A DNA stretch of 64,000 bases, taken from Saturnia japonica (Eukaryota; Arthropoda; Insecta; Lepidoptera; Saturniidae). The notes under the pieces were generated by a model. That model was given only the letters and a program-made list of their open reading frames with translations, was not told the origin of the DNA and did no database searches. The stretch covers positions 5,674,115-5,738,114 of the forward strand of contig CM065316.1 of assembly GCA_033032175.1 (NCBI GenBank), written 5' to 3'. Both the position numbers and the translations under genes were made by a program. Position 1 is the stretch's first letter; the number at the start of each line of letters is the position of its first letter. Positions 34,401 through 45,566 of the stretch are shown here, one piece after another.

Positions 34401-36950
34401 ACTTCTAGTTCTTGTTGCCAACGTTTCGGATATTTCTCCTTTGCTAAGAGTAATCTGTGATACAAAAAAAAATTGGATAAATTGTATTTCCTATTAGTAG
34501 GTGCATTTTATTTTTAGTATTATTTATGAGATACTTGTAGATACCCATATTTGTAATTTTATTTTTAAACCTTTTTTGTTGTAACCTTGTCTATCTAGCT
34601 CACAGATGAGAAGAATGGTGTTAAATAAATATAATGATACCTATACTTTTTGATATCAAACATCTAATGCGGCGGGTCAGCCCGGTTGTTGGTTTGGCGA
34701 CGCTTTGGCCCCAACGCGGCAACGTTGGCGGTGTGGATCCGAGTTCGTTTTTTTTTTAATAGACAGACTGGACTTATTTCAAAGTTTCATGTTAAAACAA
34801 TGAATATATTAAAAGCGGTTGGTAGAGATCGCGGCCTACATATAAATAAAATAAACATCTTCACAGTGGCTTTCTTTTGGTATGTTGTATTCCGGGATCG
34901 GATCCACATCTTTTTTTTTAATATTCATTAAGAGGTTTTAATCTACGGAAGCGGGCGTACCGTGACTGCCAACTTTTTTGAATATCATGTAACCCTTATT
35001 ATCTGATAACAAATTAAATACAGTGGAATGTTCTACCTATTTATCTATGTTAATAAATCTGTAGTTATGTTTGTACCTACATGTAATATTATTTTCAAAA
35101 TTTCCTGATAGATATATACATAGAACGAAACTTAACATGAATATTACATTTTTTTTAATATCTGTCTATCAGTTTGTATATCTGGATTGATATCAAAACC
35201 GGCTTGATAATTTTTTATGAAATTTTGTACATGGAAAGCTTTATTTATGTTATTCCTCACTTAATAGACTATATGAATTGCAATAATATAAGTAAAAATA
35301 AAAGGAACAGCCAAAAATAATACAGCGCAATAAATGTGTTATAAAAATTATTTGTAACAGTTTATATGATTAAACAGCGAAGAGTGATTCGACAACTGTA
35401 AACCGCCACCTCCACGAACGAGTGTATCACCATTCGCCACAAGTCCGCTCTTCTATCATCGGGTGATCTTCACGAGATATTTATTCTTCCACCTGCGTAT
35501 CGTCGTGTCTCGTGACGTCGTGAGTCGTGACGAATCGCCGAGTACCCGCAGCAACTCGTTGCACAGTTGCTTTGTTGAAAAGAGCTCAGTTCGGTTCAGT
35601 AGGCAAGAGCGAAATCAGAAATGTCAATAGTTCTGTTTTGCGACGAGCATGCTACGAGTATCACGCCATTCAACGAGCGCGCTCGCAGCAGGCGCGCAGT
35701 GAGACGTTGGCTTTTACCTCGTCAATGTCACTAGTCGCATCGCTGTATGGAGACACATTAATAGAGTTGATATAGAATGAAGTGGCAGGACGATAATATC
35801 TTCGCGATACACTCGCTTGTGGAGGTTGCGCTTAAGGGTTTGTGTAGACGGCGGCAAAATTTGCCATATCACCATCATATCACAAGCGACGCGTCCGCAG
35901 TGCTGTCTACACAATCCCTAACAAATTTGCGGAACTATAGCGACTTTTCCAAGGAAACTACTTCTGGTATCGCTGTCCTATATTAGTCGTATTAGTTAGC
36001 GAGTGCTACACAATGCGTACACTGCTTATTAATGTATTATGTAAAGAAATAACAGAGCAGAATATGTATTTTTTATTCGTACCTGATGTCTGTGTAAATC
36101 TGATCCCTACATCACGGCAGTTACAGTCTGTGTGTGTATGTAGTCAAAGTACCTCAATGGCGTAATACAATCAAGCTGAGGGGAGCTCGCGGTCCAATCA
36201 TCTACTGGATGGAAGCGGACCTTCACGACGGAGAACACTGCACATTCACGCGCGTGTTGTGGTGACGTCTCACATTCGTCGCTGCAAATCGGCCATCCGC
36301 AATACGAACAAACAATATTTTCTACAGGGCAATAGCAGCCGAGGCATAATGGAGGAGAATCTGTGCAATCAAGTTACAAAAAACATTACAGGTATTTTAT
36401 TACATAATACAACTGTACCCCACAGTTTCACCCGTGTTAAATTTATTCGACAAACTCTTCAGGATGCCGCGCCGCCCCGCCGCGCCGCGCCGCGCCCTCT
36501 CTGAAGCGACGGTGTAGCCGCCGTATCGATCCGTTGCACTTTCCGTGTTTGCTTACAGATTGTCACATTGATTGACGTTCATAATTACTTAGGATCGTAA
36601 CATGAAGTTATGACTATACTATTCCCCAAGAATCTGGCTATCATATACAACGAGATTTTTTCGAATCCGACGGGTAGTTCTAGAGATTAGCGCGTTTAAA
36701 CAAACAAACAAAAACTATTCAGCTTAAGTAACTTTAAATAGGTAAAGTAAGTTTAATTAGTATAAGTATATAGTATAGATTGTATAGAAAAACACAGTTA
36801 TCACTTATCATACTACTTGCCTGGTTTTGGGCCAATAACAAATGGTGTATCCACAAAAATAAGTTCTCCGCTGACTAAATCCTTACTGGCCACTAAATAT
36901 CGACCATATTTATCATTTTCTCGGATGCTATAATGAAAAACGTTTGCCAT
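28499..36950 (-). CDS. SET and MYND domain protein, arthropod SmydA-8/msta-like
   Basis: Eight coding exons (minus strand, 5' to 3'): 36950-36821, 36360-36153, 34454-34256, 33179-33055, 31080-30854, 30061-29898, 29449-29257, 28746-28499. Phases agree throughout and give 497 residues, normal for this family. A split SET domain starts at residues 6-30 (YGRYLVASKDL). A complete MYND zinc finger follows with ligands C49, C52, C61, C64, C69, C73, H79 and C83. The SET core continues with AHSCVPN at 204-210 and NLSYTYA, then a post-SET Cys cluster FHCDCTRC, and a helical C-terminal region. SMYD proteins are lysine methyltransferases or methyl-reader relatives. Intron 1 uses a GC donor. The first Asn of the usual NHSC motif is Ala, so activity is uncertain. 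Introns carry Helitrons and GC-rich repeats. Confidence 0.9.
28815..29205 (-). repeat. Diverged SINE-like sequence in SmydA intron 7
   Basis: Starts, on the minus strand, with TCTCACCTGATGTTAAGTGA, a motif I associate with abundant lepidopteran SINEs. Further on it has GCTGCTGCCGGAATAGG. Two overlapping open frames (28815-29012, 28933-29205) look protein-like, with a hydrophobic stretch, but do not fit the gene's splice phases, so I treat them as incidental. Confidence 0.4.
31125..31245 (+). repeat. Fragment of Helitron family A
   Basis: GTTTGAACGTGCTTATCTTT followed by AGAACTACCAGTCTAATTTT parallels the internal part of the 32365-33025 Helitron (TTTAAACACGCTAATCTCTG, GAACTACCAGTCCGATTC). 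No ends are present. It lies in SmydA intron 4. Confidence 0.5.
31380..31860. repeat. GC-rich repeat with inverted copy of the 470-541 module
   Basis: The right part (31777-31843) is the reverse complement of the module at 470-541 and 32269-32334. The rest is CpG-rich with short overlapping open frames on both strands and no recognisable protein. The inverted and direct copies bracket about 430 bases of intron 4. Confidence 0.45.
32269..32334 (+). repeat. Copy of the 470-541 repeat module
   Basis: Reads GACTATACTGTTAGCCTTAG, GGGCTCTGGAGCCTCTGACG and GCTTTTACAGCTTCACCGG, near-identical to the copies at 470-541 and 48694-48759. It contains the palindrome GGCTCTGGAGCC. Confidence 0.65.
32365..33025 (+). 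mobile_element. Non-autonomous Helitron, family A
   Basis: Starts A|TCTATACTAATATAATAAAG and ends with a hairpin CACGGGTAAAACCGTG followed by GGCACAGCTAG. The left flanking base is A as expected, but the right flanking base is A rather than T. It is the same family as 26239-26860, in the opposite orientation. It ends only 28 bases from the splice donor of the SmydA exon at 33055-33179. Confidence 0.75.
33455..33945 (-). mobile_element. Helitron family B, 3' end degenerate
   Basis: The 5' end on the minus strand is A|TCTATACAATTAATAAAATT. Internally it parallels the 11057-11569 copy (GACAAAAATGCTTATAGTGG, TGTTCCTTAGAAGATAG, CATATGCATTTAGTAAAAA). The CTAG end is not recognisable. It lies in SmydA intron 3. 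Confidence 0.65.
34655..34930 (+). repeat. Dispersed repeat with GCGGCGGGTCAG core
   Basis: AAACATCTAATGCGGCGGGT followed by CAGCCCGGTTG is matched by AAACATTTAATGCGGCGGGT and CAGACCGACTG near 45657. Only two copies of the start are visible and the extent is unclear. It lies in SmydA intron 2. Confidence 0.4.
35831..35922. repeat. Short palindromic element
   Basis: AGGGTTTGTGTAGACGGC at the left and, reversed from the right, AGGGATTGTGTAGACAGC form an 18-base imperfect inverted repeat around a centre of about 50 bases. It may be a miniature inverted-repeat element, but no convincing target duplication is seen. It lies in the CpG-rich part of SmydA intron 2 (about 35380-36000). Confidence 0.5.
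36411..36779 (-). mobile_element. Helitron family A remnant with GC-rich insert
   Basis: The 5' end on the minus strand is A|TCTATACTATATACTTATAC. The other end retains CACGGGTGAAACTGTGGGGT but the CTAG terminus is lost. The middle is replaced by a run of GCCGC/CGCGCC units at about 36465-36497. It lies in SmydA intron 1. Confidence 0.6.
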
Positions 36951-37009
36951 GTTTTTAATTTTCAAAAGGAATAATTTCCCACACAAAAAGCGTCTATCAA
37001 GATCGTAGA

Positions 37010-37570
37010 ACAAATATTAAAATGTTCGCAAGTGCTTGTGTCTAGTCTGAACAGTACCAGCGTCTATATTAAGACTTGTCAAAAGAATTGTGCCGGGAAC
37101 TCGCTCTGTACGTATTAATTAGATTATGAAAAAACATCTGCACAAGCCTTTTTATATTAGGCAAACTAAAATTAAGAAAACTTTAAATGTAAATGTAAAT
37201 AATGTCTATAAATGTATGTAGTTTCTTTTTGTTTATTTAGAATTTAAATATTGAAAATTACATAACAAAACAAAATTATATCTGTAACAAAATAGACATC
37301 CGAAAACTATAGCACAAAAATATCAGGGTATAATAAACCCATGATTTAAGTACAGATAAGTTAGGTAATATATGAAGATCAGTAAGGGGATTAATTACAA
37401 GTATTAATGTACTATTTATATTTTAAGCTTTAAGCAATATCTTATACGTGTGTATCAAATAATGTAGTTATTTTACAAGCTAATGATTTTATACTTAGGA
37501 CTTTAGGAGCCTATACTCATGACCTAATTGATTAGGTATAATTCTATCACTAGGTAAAAAATTATAAATA
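37010..37570. other. Upstream of SmydA, no gene seen
   Basis: This region holds the SmydA start-side flank, where its promoter and 5' untranslated region would be. Very AT-rich, with no motif I can defend. Confidence 0.4.
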
Positions 37571-37574
37571 AACT

Positions 37575-37905
37575 TCAGAGTTGGTGCAGCTTTCTGAATG
37601 AGCGCAGAATACGTGTCTTCGCTGATGGAGACAGGCCGGAGCTCATGGCAGTTGATGCAGGAGTTCCACAAGGTTCTGTACTTTTGCACACCCTGTTTTG
37701 ATCAATGATATGTTAGCCTCTCATTATTAGCTCTCACATTAGCTCATGGGTGTTATTGCAGTAAGCCCACTTATAGTCTGGTTGAAACAGAGAGAATGCG
37801 GGCAGGTCTTGTCACTGACCTCAACCAGATCTTGGACCTCGTATTTTCATTGTATTGGAACTCAGTTGGGTAACTAAGTAAGTAAGTAACTAACTAACTC
37901 AAGTA
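37575..37905 (+). pseudogene. Non-LTR retrotransposon reverse transcriptase fragment
   Basis: In shifting plus-strand frames, 37610-37700 encodes VFADGDRPELMAVDAGVPQG then SVL. A(G)VPQGSVL is the block before the catalytic region in jockey/CR1-type reverse transcriptases. LINDML follows, matching the usual (L)YINDM block. The downstream YADD block is not recognisable and the frame is broken. It is a short dead remnant; the antisense open frame 37495-37689 is a shadow. Confidence 0.65.
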
Positions 37906-38586
37906 AGGATCTTTTTAGTAAAATGCAGGATTTGTCGTGTATCTTCGGTATCAGTAATGTTCATTACTCCTAACTGTGCTCCTTAAATTACTTTCTAATT
38001 TAGGAAAGTTAAATCCGCAACCATTTCTTAATTTTCTTTTTTTATAATCCGTAAAGCATACCCAATTTTTTTGTAATGAAATTTTAGTTACGTCTAGTTG
38101 TACTGGAACAAAGCCAATTAACTAGTCCCGTTAATTTCTTTTTAAACAGCTACTAAATGGCTTTGTAACTAGGTACATATTATATAAATAATGTATGTCA
38201 ACCGGTTTGCAACTTCATTCACGTTAATTATAATATCAAAAATAACAACAATAAATAGTCTACCTATACATCACTCTGACTTAGCCTGACCTAAACTGGT
38301 AATTCTTTAAAATTCTAGTTTTGGTAATAAGACACCGTGGCGTATATTAATGTCACATAAAACCTTTTTTTAGTGTTACCTACCTCTAATAACCCGCGTT
38401 GAAAATAGGTCAAAAGCAAAGAAAGTCCCGTCTCACCCGTGAGACTTTTTTTAGGAAATATAAACTACTCCAGAGTAAGTGTAGTAGTCCAAAAATAGTG
38501 GTAGCCAGTACCCACCTATTCACCTTTGCAAAAACTCTGACTCCTGAAAATATTGTCCCCCTAAATATTTTTATAATTCTTTATAG

Positions 38587-38818
38587 TTTTGGCATTTTGG
38601 TCACAATCTCACCTGATGGGGTAAGCCTAGTGGGGGGCACTCAAGTGTAGCTACCGGATCACACCTATAGGTGCTTGGACATTAGAAAAAGCCCTACCAC
38701 CATGCTATGATTTCATCAAGATGTTTTTTTTTTCATCAAAAGCTCAAACTCATTGTACGATTCGAACCCACGTCGATAGACACGGTTTCCGAACACTCTA
38801 CAACTGAGCCATCATCGC
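38587..38818 (-). repeat. tRNA-derived SINE, family 2
   Basis: On the minus strand it begins GATGGCTCAGTTGTAGAGTG (A-box) and has GTGGGTTCGAATCGTAC (B-box), then a tail with ATCAGGTGAGATTGTGACC. A second copy lies at 45331-45566. The boxes and paired copies support a Pol III SINE rather than a tRNA gene. Confidence 0.72.
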
Positions 38819-39230
38819 TTCAGAAAATGAATAATATGATACTAGGCTATATAATAATATATCCCATTGTAGGTTAGAATTTTAAAACACTTTTCAGGAA
38901 AGGCAAAGATTTTATCAATAAGCCAGTACACGATGTATTTTATTTATTTCGTTTAGCGATTAATCAAAATATCTTCTGATATTTAGTGACGATATGGCCT
39001 AAAATGCTAGGCTATAATATATCTTCACCCTATAATATTAATAAGGGAAGCAGTAGCCATAAACGTCAACCAATCTGGTATTAATGCCGATGAAAGAGCG
39101 GAACACAAATATTGTTTTTATATTAGAAGGCCCTATAGATTTGTTTAATTTAAACTTGAAACGAATCTAGGTGCAATAAAATTGACATATTTTTTTGATT
39201 TTCTATTAACTTAATGACTTTCTATTAATT

Positions 39231-39750
39231 ATGCCATTTTTTGAATATATTTTTGGTACAGTAAATGGTAATAGTATTTTATATTTATGGCGATTTATAT
39301 TTCCTAAGGTAAATGCTGCAATAGTAGAAGAGACGGTACCATGTCTACGTCCCGTAAGTAATTTTATTCTAAATAAATTCATATCAGTAAATTAACTAAG
39401 TATTCACTTATTATTTAATATATAATATGTAATTACTCACAGAATACATCCACACTTTCTTATGTCTTTCTCAACTCCTTTATCCGTACTCCTCCTTAAT
39501 TAACATTCTTTTAGCTTTATGACTTTCAGCCAAACACATACAATACATAATTGACGATATTTATTATGATAATTATTTAATGAAATACTATGAAAATAAA
39601 TAAATTTTTATTCCGTAGGACGGTACCATGGGTGAAATGGTGATTTGCAAGGAAAATGGGAAGCGAGTTGCCTGTTCCTATAGTGATTATGATAATGAAG
39701 AAGATACTAGATTTTCATGGTTTAGTATGTTTAGCAGTGTAAGTTATTAG
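39231..39750 (+). CDS. Tentative two-exon gene for an 84-aa protein
   Basis: An ATG at 39231 opens 41 codons to a strong donor, CCC|GTAAGT at 39353/39354. After 265 bases, TCCGTAG|GAC resumes at 39619 and runs 43 more codons to TAG at 39748-39750; both exons are phase 0. The product has an aromatic, hydrophobic N-terminus (FFEYIFGTV, YLWRFIFP), then MVICKENGKRVACSYSDYD and an acidic NEEDTR before FSWFSMF. No family is recognised. Both exons are open over their length and the spliced protein reads like a compact domain, but the Kozak context is weak and there is no homology. An AGT|GTAAGT donor-like site near the stop could instead splice onward to a longer product. Confidence 0.42.
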
Positions 39751-41218
39751 TCATGAGGGTAATCTAGTTAAGGTGTCTAGAAGAAAGTTAAATTTTTTTT
39801 TTTTAAAACGAAATATTGTTCACGTGAACATTTAACATCGGTTTAAGAGTAAAGAACAAAGATAACAGATGATTTTACTTAATGTAAGAAAATCGTTAAT
39901 TTATCAACCTGAAATTATGTTATATATGTACTTACGCGTAATATAACAATCAAGATAAGTCCGTACGCAATACTAATCTACCTTCCTATCTACCAAGTTA
40001 CATGTTTCAACTTTTAAGTTTCGCGCCAATTCGTTTTATAGAGCATATTAATACTAAAGGTCAAGCACAAAAATACATGGTAATTATTAAAAAACAAATT
40101 TAAAACTACTTTGTAGTTAATTACTTTCAAATCTATTTTATAATTTTACAACAGTCTGTACAAAGTTTATGTTTTGATTAGTAATATTTCCCTAAGAGAT
40201 GTCAATTCTGCCAATTGAGTCAATTTTATTCTTTTATTTAAAAGAATTAAGTTAAATAACTCTATTACTCCATTTAACAATTTAAAATAATGTAAATATT
40301 ATATATAATCTGGTATCTGTCTTCTAAATATATAACATACTTTTATAAATGCATTTATAAACATAATCAATATCGTAAATTCCGGTTGTTACACCCTCTT
40401 GCGGATGTTTCTAAAAACTAAAATTGTCTTGTGGTGTGGTGCGTGAGGTATAGTTCTCGGCGATTTACCTAAAATTCACAATTTAAATAGTTCCATTTTA
40501 AGAATAAAATAAACCGCAGTAAGTACCCTTTCACCTTCATCGAATAACAATAGAATACATTACAATATAATACGTATTTGGCAAATACTAAACATTTTAA
40601 TTTAGGTTACAATTAAGTTGCCCGGTTTTATTGAGTTTTATCTACGTCATAATACTTTATGCAGTTCACATTATGCAATTTATTTAATTAATGGAAGAGC
40701 GCATTTTAATTGTAAAGGTACTGTTGAAACTAAATTGGACAAAACTGCATTGCTTTCTTATTTACCATTCTGAAACGCCAATGAAAGTTTTTGGCTAATC
40801 GCCGCATGTGATTTCAACCTTTGAAATTCGGCTTCAAAACCTTCACTCGAAGGTCAAGTTTATGAGCGGTAATTTGACTATATTTTGTATAATCTCTTAA
40901 AATACAATACGTAGCAAAAATGACTAGACATTGTGTTATGTAATACCAGAATTGAATAAGCTCGAATGTCCTTAGCTAAATTACGACCCTGACATAGCTG
41001 GCAAATGCCAATTTTACTGCTTGTTATAAGATCTTTTCTCATACATTTTTCTGATCATGTGACCAATGTTAAGGAGTAGGGTTAATAAAACAATTGTTAG
41101 GTTATAAAACTCTATAGTAGTATACTTATACTAAGTAAATCTGACTTGTTTTACTTCTTATTACAATTCCAATACAATACATTCGTCATAGAACTGTTGT
41201 AGACATTAACCTTTGCAG
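39751..41218. other. VDAC 5' flank and probable 5' untranslated intron
   Basis: The coding exon of VDAC begins with an acceptor (CTTTGCAG at 41211-41218) three bases before its ATG, so at least one non-coding exon should lie in this interval. I could not place it. Otherwise AT-rich with no element recognised. Confidence 0.45.
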
Positions 41219-41221
41219 GAC

Positions 41222-44177
41222 ATGGCTCCTCCATACTATGCTGACCTCGGAAAGAAGGCCAATGATGTCTTCAGCAAAGGTTACCATCTTGGTGTGTTTA
41301 AACTTGACTTGAAGACCAAGAGCGAGTCTGGTGTTGAATTCACTAGTGGAATAACTTCAAACCAAGAGAGTGGAAAGGTTTGTATTTCAAAGCTTATAAC
41401 AATTACATTATTTTTTTCCGAATTACATTTCTATTTACTAATTTTGATGTTTTATGAAGGAACTAGATCATGTGATATTAATTTTGAATTAATATAGTTC
41501 TATTAATTGATTCAGGTATTTGGAAGCCTTTCATCTAAATATGCCGTTAAGGACTATGGCCTTACATTCACAGAAAAATGGAATACAGACAACACATTGG
41601 CCACCGATATAACCATTCAGGATAAGATTGCAGCTGGCCTTAAGGTAACACTTGAGGGCACCTTTGCACCACAGACGGGGTAAGCATCATTTTTAGAATC
41701 CTCATAAAATGAAGTTGCTTTGGTCAAATATACTGTTAATGATTTTTTTCTCTTTAGAAACAGATAGTTTTCTAAGTATTAGAGAATTTTAAGTTTAATT
41801 TCAACAAAACTTGTACTTGAGTTGTGTAAAAAAATATTAACATGAATATTCATTACTTAAATAATTCATGAAGTGTTGCTGAGCTCGAGTTAACTGTATG
41901 AGCTGGAAAATATATTTTGTTCATTTAAATTTATTTCTCTGTTTCATATTTTATAACAGTTTCATTCATATTAATAGATTTCTGAAAATTTTAGAAGCAA
42001 GACTGGTAAACTGAAGACCTCATATGCCAATGACACTGTTGCTGTAAACACCAACTTGGACTTAGACCTTGCTGGACCCGTTGTTGATGTAGCTGGTGTA
42101 CTCAATTACCAGGGCTGGCTCGCTGGTGTTCACACACAATTTGATTCACAGAAGGCAAAGTTCTCAAAGAATAACTTTGCTCTTGGCTACCAGACTAACG
42201 ATTTTGCTCTGCACACCAATGTGTATGTAATGTGTTTTATTTAAATAGATTCCATTTCTTTAGTCGAATATACAAAATTCAAGGTTTATATTTTTTTTAT
42301 AAATAGCTCTGTCATATAGTTACACCCATTTTAAATTTATACAACCAACTCTCCAACACAAGCCTATAACTTTTTTCTAACTTCCCGTACTTGCCAGATT
42401 GCTTGACATTCATGATACTGCTCCGCTACCTTTGGGTCATAGTGTTAAGTTATATAGCATATAACCTTCCACAATATATGGGTATTAAAATTCAAAAAGG
42501 ATTTTTCAAATCGGATTAGTAATTTCAAAGGTTAGTCCATTCAAAGGAACAAAAAATAATTTCTTTAGCTTTATAGTATTAGTCTATTATATACTAGTTA
42601 TAAGTACACCTATACTAATGCAAAAAAAATTTATAAATGATCATTGTGTTCTTGATTCATGTACTGTTTTCGTCATTTTAAAATAATACAGGGGCTTACT
42701 GTATGACATAATTGTTTAGTGTAAATATTAATATTTGACAGTCCAGGAAATGGATCACAAAACTTCATAAAAAATCCATTTTACTGCAGTTATTTTGTTC
42801 AACAAAAGTAACTCTGTGTGATTTATGTAGTATTAATGATTTTGATAGGATTACATAATTACCTTGTTACCTTGAGTTTTAGTGAGGATGTTTCTTATTT
42901 TGCAAAGCAATTTTGATTCTAGTTACATCCAGCAGTATTATATGACATTAGTTCCAATGTTTGTTCACTTTTGTTCTCTGTTTACAATGGGATATTATTT
43001 GAATGACTAAATACCAGCACTTACTACGTATTAACTTGGAAAATGTTAATATCCTTCCTCAAATTATAAATGTAACATGAATACAAAAGTGATTTATAAT
43101 TCCTATAGTGACAATGGCAAGGACTTTGGTGGATCTATCTACCAGAAGGTGTCTGAGAAACTGGACTGTGGTATCAGCATGAAGTGGACTGCCGGTTCTG
43201 CGGACACTCTTTTCGGAGTCGGGGCCAAGTTCTCACTTGACCAAGATGCCTCCCTTCATGCCAAGATCAACAACAAATCTCTTATCGGACTTGGTTACCA
43301 ACAAAAATTGCGCCCTGGTAAGTGTTAATCTTTTCTTATATTCTTTATCTAAATTCTAAAATGTTGAGTACACAATATGTGAACTGGTTTGAGTAAAATC
43401 TAAAAAAAAGGTTTTTTTTAACACTGATAGAAATCTGCTTTTTCAGCAAAAAAACTGGTTTTAAGTGTATTCGTTCATGACTGAATGAACAAAATAATCT
43501 TTTAACCACCAAAACTATAATATCTTAAGTTCTTCTGTATTAAAGTATAATTGGTGAACTAGGTACTGTGATTATTTATCATTCTTTGTATTAAAGATAT
43601 GTTTACAAGTCACACTGAATTTTTTTTCTTTGCTGGCAACTTTTGTGCCTTCATAGTGCAAGTTCTCAAATGTCAATGAAATATGTTTTATTCAGCAAAA
43701 TGATGACTTGTTTGAATTAATTTAAAATAATAAAAATGTAAGCAGTTTCATTACTTCTTTTGTTGATTTGTTAAATTATTAGCTTTTTAAATAATAATAA
43801 AATAAAACCGAAAGACACCATCTTTTTTAAGTATTCTGTAAAAACCTGATACTTTTAATCAGTTCGCATTACTAATATTGAGGCTTATGAAGTTTGCTAT
43901 TAATTTAAGATGTTTATGTTGGTATAATGTTAGAATTATGCGTAATCTTCGTAAATCATATGATTTTACGCATGGCATTTTATAAGGTACGACTGCTTTA
44001 TCTTTTATCTCGCAAAAATCATCATACGATGTACTTGAGAGGTGTAAGATTTGTTACATAAGTAAATGTGATTTATCACTTACAGGCGTGACTCTGACGC
44101 TATCTGCTGCTATCGACGGGCAAAACTTCAATGCTGGTGGACACAAGGTCGGCGTGGCTCTTGAGCTTGAGCCCTAG
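41222..44177 (+). CDS. VDAC: Voltage-dependent anion-selective channel (mitochondrial porin)
   Basis: Five coding exons, 41222-41377, 41516-41679, 41995-42222, 43109-43317 and 44086-44177, with GT-AG introns and consistent phases, give 282 residues, the typical animal VDAC length. The protein begins [16 protein letters not shown], the amphipathic N-terminal helix that lines the pore, followed by alternating hydrophobic/polar strands of the 19-strand outer-membrane beta barrel. [10 protein letters not shown] and the C-terminal [16 protein letters not shown] and [11 protein letters not shown] are characteristic. It exchanges ATP, ADP and other metabolites across the mitochondrial outer membrane. 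The start follows an acceptor by three bases. Intron 3 holds a decayed Helitron. Codon use is more GC-rich than its surroundings, as expected for a highly expressed gene. Confidence 0.96.
42305..42595 (-). repeat. Decayed Helitron family A copy in VDAC intron 3
   Basis: Resembles the minus-strand family A sequence: AGTTACACCCATTTTAAATT, ACTTCCCGTACTTG, ATTCAAAAAGGATTTTTCAA and TTAGCTTTATAGTATTAG. Divergence is high and both ends are lost. Confidence 0.45.
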
Positions 44178-44533
44178 ACTTCATACTCCTGGCTTATACT
44201 TGTAGATAATACTGTTATATAAAGGAATAACAGCAAAGGAAGCATATATAGCAAAATCAGTTAATTTCATTACAGAAACTTCAAGCATTATATAATAGTG
44301 TTGTTTGAGTGTTAAATGCTGCAAAAATAAAATTTCTGATACACTCCTCGATTCTCTCACTGCTTTACCTTGAATATCATGTAACACTGAAGACCACGCT
44401 GTCATAATCTAAAGATGACTGTCGTGCTTGTCTTTGTTGTTGGTTTTCTAACACTTATAAAGTATTTATTACATAGACATGCAGAGGAGATATGAGAGAC
44501 TCCAATTAATTTTACTAAACTTTGTCAGTTGTA

Positions 44534-44539
44534 AATAAA
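44534..44539 (+). terminator. Candidate VDAC polyadenylation signal
   Basis: AATAAA about 360 bases after the stop codon, followed within 20 bases by GGTGTGTT, a GU-rich element. An earlier AATAAA lies near 44326. Confidence 0.5.
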
Positions 44540-45330
44540 CACCTATGGTGTGTTATTAATTGTCTTATTGATTGAATAATAATAAAAATGAATAGTCTGT
44601 TGGAATCAAACCCAGTTTTGTTTTATTAGATGCATCCTTACCCCGAATGAGTCTCGCATTTGAAAATCCATTTTGACATAGTAATTTGAGTACATTTTCC
44701 TATCCAGTGGCTTTTTAGACAGGATATATTTTAGACTTTTTAGTACTTGTTCTTTATATTTTTTTTCCTTAGTTTAATAAAATATTTTGAAATGTTCACC
44801 AGCATTATTAAATTTTTTTATCATTTCTTACCCTTATTATGGTATTAGTCAATAGAAAATTATATATTGCCTTTTAATGAACTAAAACAAAATATTCAAT
44901 CATCTCTCATAATTGGGAATACTTAAGATTCATTTTCATCAACCGAATTTTAACATTTCATGTCAAAAAGTGATTATAATTGCTACCAATTACAATACAA
45001 TGTGACCGTCGCTATCGATAGTACCTGCAAGCAACACTGCTAGAGCCGCATGAGAAAATATGTATCAGAAATGCTACATGTATGCGTCATCAGTTCTTCG
45101 GGCATTCATGCCTTGGACTTGGATCTAAAAATAATACAACAATCCAACCTTAATATTTACGTGGCTATAAACTTGGTGCACTAATAACAAACTTTAATAA
45201 AATCTTGGGATCCTCACTTGCAAGTGAACCCAAATTTTTTTAAAGATGTCTGGATCCATTACACAGTTTAAACTGGTTATATAAATAACAAAACAGTTTG
45301 CCGTGCCATTTCTTTTAATAGTTAAATTGG

Positions 45331-45566
45331 TTTAGCATTGTGGCCACAATCTCACCTGATCTTAAGTAACGATATGACCAAAGATGGTAGCATCCTAAGC
45401 CTAGTGGAAGACTGGCTGTCAAGTGCAGCGGACATCAGTAAAAACCTTAGCACCATAATATGGTTTCATCACGTTTTTATTCACTAAAAGCTCGAGCTAA
45501 TTGCAGTGATTTGAACTCGCATCGATCGACGCGATGTCCGTACACGCTACCACTGAGCCATCATTC
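45331..45566 (-). repeat. tRNA-derived SINE, family 2
   Basis: Minus-strand start GATGGCTCAGTGGTAGCGTG (A-box), B-box-like GCGAGTTCAAATC, and the same ATCAGGTGAGATTGTGGCC tail as the 38587-38818 copy. It lies between VDAC and COPS4. Confidence 0.72.

Noticed and set aside
37495..37689. Minus-strand 64-aa frame as an N-terminal SmydA exon
   Set aside because: SmydA already has a good start at 36950, and the opposite strand here encodes a reverse transcriptase block.
38740..38818. Possible tRNA gene on the minus strand
   Set aside because: A- and B-boxes are good, but a second diverged copy with the same tail at 45331-45566 shows it is a SINE.
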